From assembly GCA_000403945.1 (NCBI GenBank), contig APFI01000016.1, positions 1-12,570 of the forward strand: a stretch of DNA of 12,570 nt, written 5' to 3'. Under the pieces are notes generated by a model that was not told where the DNA came from, did no database searches, and was given only the letters and a program-made list of their open reading frames with translations. Origin of the DNA: Desulfovibrio sp. Dsv1. GTDB taxonomy: Bacteria; Desulfobacterota; Desulfovibrionia; Desulfovibrionales; Desulfovibrionaceae. This document shows positions 7,767 through 12,570 of this stretch, one piece after another; the stretch's first letter is position 1; each line of letters opens with the position of its first letter. The translations under genes were made by a program, and so were the position numbers.

Positions 7767-8315
7767 ATGTATTTTAAGGAAAAAGGCGCGGAAAATACCA
7801 CGCAGTGCGTGGCCATATCCGTAAAAACGGCGGCGGAAAGAAACATCCGGCATATCGTCGTGGCCAGCGGCAGCGGCGACACGGCAAAGCTCTTTGCGGG
7901 CGTCGGTACAGTGAATGTGGTCTGTGTGACCAACGCCTACGGCTTCAAGGATCCGGGCAGGACAAAAATGACGGACGCGGCCAGGGACGGACTGGAGCGC
8001 GCTGGCATCCGGGTGCTGGCCACCACCCACATGCTCAGCGGCGCGGAGCGGGGCATCAGCAGAAAGCACGGCGGCATAAGCCCGGTGGAGCTCATGGCTG
8101 AAACTCTGCGCATGCTGGGGCAGGGCGTCAAAGTCTGCGTGGAGATCGCGGTCATGGCGCTGGACGCGGGCATGATCCCCCACGGCGAGGAAATCATCGT
8201 GGTGGCGGGCAGCGGCAGAGGGGCGGACACCGCCGTCATCATGCATCCGGCGCACGCCAACAATATTCTGGAAACGAAGATCAACGAGATCCTCTGCAAG
8301 CCCAGGAATTTTTAG
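7767..8315 (+). CDS. Stand-alone pyruvate kinase C-terminal-like protein
   Basis: This 182-residue protein resembles the C-terminal (alpha/beta, allosteric) domain of pyruvate kinase, found as a separate protein in archaea and some anaerobic bacteria. Visible features are HIVVASGSGDTAKLF near residues 29-43, NVVCVTNAYGFKDPGRTKM near 50-68 and GEEIIVVAGSGRGADTAVIM near 140-160. The rest is a regular alternation of strands and helices. No pyruvate kinase catalytic barrel is present, so kinase activity is not expected; the family function is unknown to me. An AGGAG site eight bases before the ATG supports the start. It follows ahcY by 83 bases on the same strand with a weak hairpin between, so it could be partly co-transcribed. 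A role linked to the methyl cycle is possible from position only. Confidence 0.8.
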   Translation: MYFKEKGAENTTQCVAISVKTAAERNIRHIVVASGSGDTAKLFAGVGTVNVVCVTNAYGFKDPGRTKMTDAARDGLERAGIRVLATTHMLSGAERGISRKHGGISPVELMAETLRMLGQGVKVCVEIAVMALDAGMIPHGEEIIVVAGSGRGADTAVIMHPAHANNILETKINEILCKPRNF

Positions 8316-8319
8316 CCGG

Positions 8320-8350
8320 AACCGCCGCCCCATCTGATGATGCAGCGGTT
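8320..8350 (+). terminator. Nested hairpin after the pyruvate kinase-like gene
   Basis: An outer stem AACCGC/GCGGTT encloses an inner CATC-TGAT-GATG stem, five bases after the stop. The tail TTAATTCTT has only a few T, so termination is uncertain. Confidence 0.3.
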
Positions 8351-8395
8351 AATTCTTGCGGAAGGGAGTGCCAACAATCCAACGCAAACATGTTA

Positions 8396-8416
8396 TATCC
8401 CTCCTGTGGAGGGATA
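8396..8416. repeat. Perfect 9-base inverted repeat before a transposase fragment
   Basis: TATCCCTCC and GGAGGGATA are separated by only three bases. In RNA the hairpin would hide the GGAGG ribosome site of the fragment that starts with the ATG at 8420. It may be part of the original left end of the insertion sequence or a translation-limiting hairpin. Confidence 0.65.
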
Positions 8417-8419
8417 AAG

Positions 8420-8584
8420 ATGGAGGCCAAGCCCAATTGCCCCAGGCGCCATGCCCGCGCGGTATACCAAAGCGGAAAGGTTCCGGGAAGGCAAAGGCAT
8501 CATTGCGGGGATTGCGGATTCCAATTTGCCCGAACCGCTCCACGAGGCCGCAGGGGCCGTGGCGGATGCCATTTACCTAGCTGA
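8420..8584 (+). pseudogene. N-terminal zinc-ribbon fragment of an IS1-type transposase
   Basis: About 40 of the 54 codons resemble the zinc ribbon that begins IS1-type transposases: an NCPRRH knuckle, a YQSGKVPGRQRHHC linker and a CGDCGFQF knuckle followed by PRGRRG. The first knuckle reads CPRR where the family has CPxC, so a zinc ligand is lost (Cys to Arg). The frame stops at 8584, well short of the expected helix-turn-helix and DDE regions, and the sequence runs straight into a recombinase remnant. The fragment is therefore a non-functional left end of an insertion sequence. The ATG at 8420 lies just after a 9-base hairpin; an in-frame ATG at 8390 is less likely to be native. Family assignment is by motif only. 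Confidence 0.6.
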
Positions 8585-8604
8585 AGCCTGGTCGCGCTGT
8601 CAGG

Positions 8605-8841
8605 CTGATACGGCGACGGGCCTGCCAGAAAGCGGAAGTTTCAATGCCCATGTATGCCCTGCGTCATATTGCCGCATCCGAGATGCTTGCCCGTGACGCG
8701 GACTTGGCCGCCGTCGCCGCCCAGCTTGGACACAAGGACCTCACTACAACCGGAGCATTCTATACCCCCATGCGTTGGCCTCATCCCAGCGTCGGGCGGC
8801 CCTGGCACTTCAGAGTTGTGCTGATTTTGGTGCAGTCTGGT
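8605..8841 (+). pseudogene. C-terminal remnant of a tyrosine recombinase (phage-type integrase), frameshifted
   Basis: The reading frame around 8644 encodes MYALRHIAASEMLA, then DLAAVAAQLGHKDLTTTGAFY. This is the end of the catalytic domain of tyrosine recombinases: the second Arg in LRH, the His in LGH and the nucleophile Tyr in FY. Directly after FY the protein sense moves to another frame, continuing as HALASSQRRAALAL, a usual integrase tail. The shift lies in the C-run of TATACCCCCATG near 8762-8772. Everything upstream of about 8605, including the first catalytic Arg and the N-terminal domains, is missing. The recombinase is dead. It may mark an old integrated element, but no tRNA or attachment repeat is visible nearby. 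Confidence 0.75.
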
Positions 8842-8844
8842 GCG

Positions 8845-9160
8845 GGATAAAAAGACAAACGCAAATAATTTTAATATATTACGCTGTAGGATGGTGCGGA
8901 AGAAGTACCACGGCCTTGCCGAAGGAAGGAATAGCCGGACGTTCAGGGACGCGGAGAAAAAAACTGGCCAGCGGGAATGGCCGTTGCCACCCACCGAAAG
9001 CCAGTTGGTTGTAGCCCCAGACCGCCGTGCCTACGGGCATGCCCCGGACGAAAAGGCCAACACGATGACAGCGCCACAGCCGCTGCAGAGGCGTAATGCC
9101 CCTTGGCGCGGCGAACCGCCAACATGTGGAAAAGGACAAGGGTCTTCCCAGGATTCAGGA
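8845..9160. other. Gene-free degraded stretch; possible remnant of a small membrane transporter
   Basis: No convincing gene is seen in these 316 bases. Open frames on both strands lack ribosome sites and family matches. On the minus strand pieces in three different frames faintly resemble a small multidrug-resistance type protein: GMPVGTA-VWG near 9011-9043, then WVATAIPAGQFF, then LNVRLFL. This would need several frameshifts and a small deletion, and is a guess. The stretch links the recombinase remnant to the IS5 transposase remnant. Confidence 0.3.
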
Positions 9161-9164
9161 CCCA

Positions 9165-9362
9165 TTAATCAAGATAAAAGATAACGGCGCGGGCGAGGCA
9201 TAGTGCCGAAGGGCGTGCCGGCCGTAACGCATGGCAATACCGCGCCAGCCCTTGAGCCGGCCGAACATGATTTCGATTTTGTGTCTCTGCCTGTAAAAGT
9301 TTTGATCATAACTACGGGCCGCTTCCGCTTTTTTTTGACGGAATACACGGCGTGATGCCTCT
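9165..9362 (-). pseudogene. C-terminal remnant of an IS5-family transposase, two frameshifts
   Basis: Three pieces in three frames assemble into the end of an IS5-type DDE transposase. They are RGITPCIPSKKSG (9324-9362), then SYDQNFYRQRHKIEIMFGRL plus KGWRGIAMRYGR, then CPSALCLARAVIFYLD ending at a TAA at 9165-9167. The E in KIEIMFGRLK is the likely third catalytic acid. The first shift falls in the long A/T-run near 9328-9337 and the second follows RYGR. The N-terminal two thirds, with both catalytic Asp residues, are absent. Upstream sequence belongs to a different broken gene, so the element is truncated. Its relation to the IS5-type transposase starting at 12490 cannot be tested because the two cover opposite ends of the protein. 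Confidence 0.75.
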
Positions 9363-9479
9363 TTACCCTGGGGCACCCGTCGCGCGGTCTACCTCCTGCA
9401 ACGCGTGGAGCGGGCTTCCACAATCCATTGAGCGACTTGACTTTAAAATTGCTCACGGAGCCAAGCAAAACGAGACTCC

Positions 9480-10071
9480 GCCGCGACGCTGGAGTAAAGG
9501 CCGCGCGCAACGGCGGCGCGAAAAAACGCTCCAGAAAGGCGCGGTGCTCGCCCCCATCCACGACCAGACCTTAGACCCTCGAAAAAAGCTCGCGCGCGGC
9601 CAAAGGTTTCCAGCAGGCGGATGTTGGTCTGGTCCGTGATTTCAATGAGTCACGTTGCCCGTGATCTTGCAGTGGCCCGTGAAGATCTTGATAATCTCGC
9701 CGCGCACAAAACCCCTGTGGTGCTGCATGAGCATGTCGTTGTAGTGGCGGATCAGGTCAGCCCGTTCGGCCACTTCGCCGCTGATATCGCTGAACGTGGT
9801 GTAAATCCGGGGGCATCCTCAATCCAGAATCAGGGCGGACCTGTTTTTCACCCAGGTATAGCCGTGTTCGCCCTTGCGCAGGCGGTAGACCGTCTCACAG
9901 AAAAATCCAGCCCGGTCCATCTGCCTGCGAATCCAAGACAGCGCGTACGCCTGTTCAAGCGCCATGCCGGTCATGGCCGCGAAGCCGTCCGAAATGAATT
10001 CCGGCGCAAGGATGCCATCCGCATCGCGGCGCAGCATCATGAATGCCACCGGGGATATTTGCGGCTATGGA
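9480..10071 (-). pseudogene. PAS-domain signalling protein, multiply broken
   Basis: On the minus strand a PAS domain can be pieced together. SIAANIPGG (10045-10071) shifts frame into AFMMLRRDADGILAPEF and ISDGFAAMTGM. That frame continues through HGYTWVKNRSALILD to an in-frame TGA (9819-9821), then resumes as IYTTFSDISGEVAERADL up to a TGA at 9642-9644. A further shift gives EITDQTNIRLLETFGRARAF, and another gives DGGEHRAFLERFFAPPL. PAS domains followed by such a linker usually precede GGDEF, EAL or kinase output domains, but none is present. Homology fades near 9480, about 120 bases before the IS5 remnant. With at least three frameshifts and one nonsense codon the gene is inactive. The original output domain is unknown. 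Confidence 0.65.
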
Positions 10072-10165
10072 ACGCGCGTCCGGCGTTCAAGCCGTGCCCG
10101 GGGCTCGGGGTCGACGTGCTCACACCCATGTGCGGGCTGTTAGTGGATAAAAATGCATGGTGCTG

Positions 10166-10190
10166 TCCTAGCTAAGAAAAAAAGCTAGGA
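10166..10190. repeat. Perfect 8-base inverted repeat overlapping the ogt stop codon
   Basis: TCCTAGCT and AGCTAGGA flank a 9-base A-rich loop. On the minus strand the repeat contains the TAG stop of the ogt remnant and has a U-rich loop rather than a U-tail, so it is not a classic terminator. It sits on the border between the ogt remnant and the degraded region. Confidence 0.55.
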
Positions 10191-10680
10191 TAACGACATG
10201 TATGAAAGGCGCAGCAGACCCTCCTTGATCGGCAGCCCGCCGCCGTAGCCCACCAGAGCGCCGTCGGCTCCGATGACCCGGTGGCAGGGAATCACAATGG
10301 AGATGGGATTGCGGTTGTTGGGCATACCCACAGTCCGGCAGCCCCTAGGGCAGTCCATCGCCTCGGCGATCTGCTTGTAGCTGCGCGTCTCGCCGTAGGG
10401 AATACCGGTCAGCGCCCGCCAGACCTTTTGCTGAAACGGCGTGCTCCGTGGGGCCAAGGGCAGGTCGAAATTCCGCAGGCGGCCCGCCAGATAAAGCCTC
10501 TAGCTGGCGGCGGGCCTCGCGCAGCAGGGACGTTTCCTCACGGGCGGCATCCGCCGCCAACGGACCGGATTTGACGCCGCCGTCCTTGCGGATCATGTCG
10601 AAGGCCAGAATGCATCCGTCTTCCTCCACCAGAGACACGCAGCCGATCAGGGACAGGTCATACTGTTGTGTGTATTTCAT
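10185..10680 (-). pseudogene. ogt: O6-alkylguanine-DNA alkyltransferase gene broken by a single-base frameshift
   Basis: The N-terminal half starts at an ATG at 10678-10680 (MKYTQQYDLSLIGCVSLVEE) and reads to REARRQLEAL. The C-terminal half is in the next frame: LAGRLRNFDLPLAPRSTPFQ, then KVWRALTGIPYGETRSY and the active-site IPCHRV, with the acceptor Cys intact. The frames meet at 10493-10500. Removing one T from the TTT there would restore QLEAYLAGRL, which is what the family has. The total length (165 codons plus one base) fits an Ogt/MGMT protein. By family the enzyme repairs O6-methylguanine by transferring the alkyl group to its own Cys. The start overlaps the stop of the upstream MFS gene by ATGA, implying translational coupling. 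It is probably inactive, but a sequencing error is not excluded. Confidence 0.85.
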
Positions 10681-11912
10681 GCGGAGGCTCCCCGCGCCGG
10701 GGCGGGTACCTTGGATGGGGAAAGCAGAAAGGCGAACAGCATGCCCAGCAGAGCCACCAGCCCTAGGCACTGGATGGCGCGCGACAGGCCATAATTGTCG
10801 GCGATCCAACCCAAGCAGGGCGCGGCCATGCCGCCCATGCTGGTGGCCAGGCCTAAGGTCACGCCTGAGGCGAAACCGATGTTGCGGGCCAGCAGCTTCT
10901 GCCCCAGCACCACCAGCGCACTAAAGGGCGCGTAAAGCACAAAGCCCAAGAAGGACAACAGAGTGTAGGCCGCATAAAGATTGCCCGTCAGGCTGAAGGC
11001 GAAAACCACCGGCACCATGAGCACAAAGGCTAGGCGGATGATCTTGATGCAGCCGTAGCGGTCGGACAGCAGGCCGCCGATGATGTTGCTGATCACCCCG
11101 CAGGTGCAGAACACGGCGAGCGCCACGGCTCCGGCGGCCTTGGACTGTCCGAAGGCGTTGACCCAGTACAGCGGGATAAAGGTGTTGAAACCCACAAAAA
11201 GCGTGGAACGGGCCACAATGGACACGGTCAGCTTGGAAAATTCCCGCCAGTTGTTGGAGCCGGGAATTTCGGCTTCGTCGTCCGCGCTGTCCGCCACGGC
11301 GGCGGGCGCGTCTGCCGGAGCGGCGGAAACCGGGGCGGACGGCACAGCGGCATCAGAAACGGATTTCTTGAGACCGGTCATATGCACGATCTGCCAGAGC
11401 AGGATGGAGGTCATGCACACGGCGATGCAGGCGAAAACCGCCGTGCCGCCCATGCCCCAAAATCCCACGCAACCCGTGACCAGCAACGGCCCCAGCACAA
11501 AACCGCTGTTGCCGCCGATGGAAAAGATACTCAGACCGATGCCCTTGCTCTGGCCGGAAACCTTGTTAGCGAAGCGCGCGCCCTCGGGATGGAAGAGTGC
11601 AGCGCCGATGCCACTGAACGTGATGGCCGCGAAAATGGCCCAGTAGTGGCTCATGAAGCCCACGGCCGCCAGACCGCAACCGGCCAGCAACACGCCCAGA
11701 GGGATGAGCCAAGGCTTGGAGAAATGGTCCGCCAGCCAGCCGAACAGGGGTTGAATAATGGACGACAGGCAGGAAAAGGCGAACATCAAACTGCCGGTGG
11801 CCTGATAGCTCAGACCGTGGCTGGCCCTCACAAACGGCAGCAGGGCGGGCAGCGCCCCGCTGTTTACGTCACAAGAGAGATGTCCCAGCGAAAGAAGAAG
11901 AATTTTCTTCAT
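10677..11912 (-). CDS. MFS transporter, fosmidomycin-resistance (Fsr) type
   Basis: This 411-residue inner-membrane protein has about twelve hydrophobic segments in two six-helix halves. The N-terminus (LGHLSCDVNSGALPALLPFV) and following GLSYQATGSLMFAFS resemble fosmidomycin-resistance type MFS exporters. The loop after helix 2 carries GWLADHFSKPWLIP, the MFS motif A region; GGLLSDRYG repeats it in the second half. The central cytoplasmic loop (about residues 183-219) is unusually Ala/Pro/Asp rich and low in complexity, so it is a flexible linker. The start at 11912 has an AGGGA site about seven bases upstream. A promoter-like TTGACA-17-TAGAAC precedes it. The gene overlaps the ogt remnant by four bases. 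Substrate is unknown; fosmidomycin or another small molecule is only suggested by family. Confidence 0.88.
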   Translation of the reverse strand: MKKILLLSLGHLSCDVNSGALPALLPFVRASHGLSYQATGSLMFAFSCLSSIIQPLFGWLADHFSKPWLIPLGVLLAGCGLAAVGFMSHYWAIFAAITFSGIGAALFHPEGARFANKVSGQSKGIGLSIFSIGGNSGFVLGPLLVTGCVGFWGMGGTAVFACIAVCMTSILLWQIVHMTGLKKSVSDAAVPSAPVSAAPADAPAAVADSADDEAEIPGSNNWREFSKLTVSIVARSTLFVGFNTFIPLYWVNAFGQSKAAGAVALAVFCTCGVISNIIGGLLSDRYGCIKIIRLAFVLMVPVVFAFSLTGNLYAAYTLLSFLGFVLYAPFSALVVLGQKLLARNIGFASGVTLGLATSMGGMAAPCLGWIADNYGLSRAIQCLGLVALLGMLFAFLLSPSKVPAPARGASA

Positions 11913-11942
11913 GACTTTTCCCTAAAATCTTGCCTGACAAAT

Positions 11943-11971
11943 GTTCTAAAATAGAGCTAACCAATTGTCAA
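11943..11971 (-). promoter_or_regulatory. Promoter of the MFS-ogt operon
   Basis: On the minus strand a perfect -35 TTGACA (11966-11971) is followed after 17 bases by TAGAAC (11943-11948), about 30 bases before the MFS start. The -10 is a 4 of 6 match. Confidence 0.55.
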
Positions 11972-12127
11972 GGCCGTTGCGCTGGCATCGGAGTGCCCGC
12001 AATACCCCGGATCCGCCGACGCGGCCACGGGCAGCTCCCGCCCTACAGGTGGCGCATGCGAGGGTACGCCCGGAAACAACCGGGCCCGTCCGGACGGCGT
12101 TTGGACCAGGACGCGAAAACTGTTTCA
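11972..12127. other. Intergenic stretch without a gene
   Basis: No gene is seen between the MFS promoter and the terminator of the small minus-strand gene. A perfect GCCCGG-N6-CCGGGC hairpin lies at 12068-12085, with no U-tract on either side. A 60-codon minus-strand open frame has no ribosome site or recognisable features. Confidence 0.4.
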
Positions 12128-12157
12128 AATAAAAGCCTCCGGTTTCGCGGGGGCCTT
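12128..12157 (-). terminator. Probable terminator of the small coiled-coil membrane protein gene
   Basis: On the minus strand a hairpin (AAGGCCCCCG pairing with CGGAGGCTT, with one bulge and one mismatch) is followed by TTTTATTT. It lies 25 bases after the stop of the gene ending at 12182. Confidence 0.5.
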
Positions 12158-12181
12158 GAGAGGTGGTGAGGTGAAGCGTGT

Positions 12182-12412
12182 CTACTTCACAAAGGTGATG
12201 ATCGCCGCCAGCACAGCCACGGTGGCCGCCATCATGGCACCAAATCGGATGGTCAGGCGATATTCAAGCTCGCGTAGGCCTGACTTGGTCGCCATCTTTT
12301 CATCGACGATCTCCGTCATGATATTGGCATGAGCTTCTGCCTGCTGGCGGGTAAAGCCTGCGGATTCAAGGCGCTTCACATATTCCAGCGTGTTGAAAAC
12401 GATTGATGCCAT
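12182..12412 (-). CDS. Small DUF1640-like coiled-coil protein with C-terminal membrane anchor
   Basis: This 76-residue protein begins MASIVFNTLEYVKRLESAGF. It continues with a helical region (TRQQAEAHANIMTEIVDEKM) and TKSGLRELEYRLTIRFG, and ends in one hydrophobic segment (about residues 55-75) with a short FVK tail. This order is typical of bacterial DUF1640/CCDC90-like proteins, which form coiled coils anchored in the membrane; their role is unclear. The chosen start has AGGA seven bases upstream. An in-frame ATG at 12443-12445 would add eleven residues but has no clear ribosome site. The gene is divergent from an IS5-type transposase, and such small genes often lie near mobile elements. 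It appears intact. Confidence 0.7.
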   Translation of the reverse strand: MASIVFNTLEYVKRLESAGFTRQQAEAHANIMTEIVDEKMATKSGLRELEYRLTIRFGAMMAATVAVLAAIITFVK

Positions 12413-12463
12413 ACTCGCATCCTGTATTTGAACACTAGAAGTCATTTCATAATTCTAAAAAAG

Positions 12464-12493
12464 TCATGAAAATCGTGTAATCGAATTTCATGA
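12464..12493. repeat. Imperfect inverted repeat spanning the transposase start codon
   Basis: TCATGAAAATCG and CGAATTTCATGA are complementary at 11 of 12 positions and 6 bases apart. The right arm contains the ATG at 12490. In RNA it could fold over the start and limit translation, or it may be a binding site at the element's left end. Confidence 0.6.
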
Positions 12494-12570
12494 GCAAATA
12501 CCAGGGATTAGCAGATGAACAATGGGCAATTTTGGAACCTCTCCCTGCAAGTGAGGCTTCCTCCGTGCGG
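12490..12570 (+). CDS. IS5-family transposase, N-terminal part, 3' end outside window
   Basis: The first 27 codons, MSKYQGLADEQWAILEPLPA and onward, match the start of IS5-type transposases of the IS427/IS1031 kind, whose N-terminus reads LxDEQWxxLEPLLP and is usually followed by a glycine/arginine-rich stretch and a helix-turn-helix. The catalytic DDE residues lie beyond the window. LEPLPASEA lacks the second Leu of the usual EPLLP, which may be natural variation or early decay. No strong ribosome site is seen; the start lies inside an inverted repeat. The element's terminal repeat was not identified in the preceding 45 bases. Whether this copy is active cannot be judged here. Confidence 0.75.
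   Translation, partial: MSKYQGLADEQWAILEPLPASEASSVR

Noticed and set aside
9819..9821. Selenocysteine readthrough at the TGA in the PAS gene
   Set aside because: The gene also has several frameshifts, the position is not a redox site, and no selenocysteine insertion hairpin was recognised, so it is a nonsense mutation.
8316..10184. CRISPR array or long tandem repeats in the low-gene region
   Set aside because: No regularly spaced direct repeats were seen; the region is explained by decayed mobile-element and PAS gene fragments.

Overview
The window looks like a high-GC chromosome segment from a sulfate-reducing bacterium of the Desulfovibrio group. The basis is content: a large FAD/4Fe-4S lactate/glycolate-type dehydrogenase, and an ArsR-methyltransferase fusion next to ahcY, an arrangement known as SahR-AhcY in Desulfovibrionales. 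The genus is inferred from family knowledge and was not tested by a search.

Left half (1-8315), ordinary chromosomal genes. A minus-strand FAD/Fe-S dehydrogenase runs off the left edge. It is divergent from a polytopic membrane protein of unknown function with a good sigma70-type promoter. Back-to-back intrinsic terminators separate the membrane protein from a convergent 125-residue hypothetical protein. A roughly 400-base AT-rich and hairpin-rich intergenic region follows, then a DUF721/DciA-like gene on the minus strand. Divergent from that is the methyl-cycle operon: a SahR-like regulator (winged helix plus SAM-binding domain) and ahcY (S-adenosylhomocysteine hydrolase). A clear inverted repeat, ATCAAA-N4-TTTGAT, lies upstream of the regulator and is the likely operator. 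A stand-alone pyruvate-kinase C-terminal-like protein follows.

Middle (8316-10184), a graveyard of broken genes. In order there are: an IS1-type transposase zinc-ribbon fragment, the C-terminal end of a tyrosine recombinase with a frameshift, about 300 bases with no firm gene, the C-terminal end of an IS5-family transposase with two frameshifts, and a PAS-domain signalling gene carrying one nonsense codon and several frameshifts. None of these appears functional.

Right part (10185-12570). An O6-alkylguanine-DNA alkyltransferase gene (ogt) is broken by an apparent single-base insertion. It is translationally coupled (ATGA) to an upstream MFS transporter of the fosmidomycin-resistance type. 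Then come a small DUF1640-like coiled-coil membrane protein and, running off the right edge, the start of an IS5-family transposase whose start codon lies inside an inverted repeat.

No convincing new multi-gene system is visible. The most informative points are the SahR operator and operon, the single-base lesion in ogt, and the frame-by-frame reconstruction of the decayed region.
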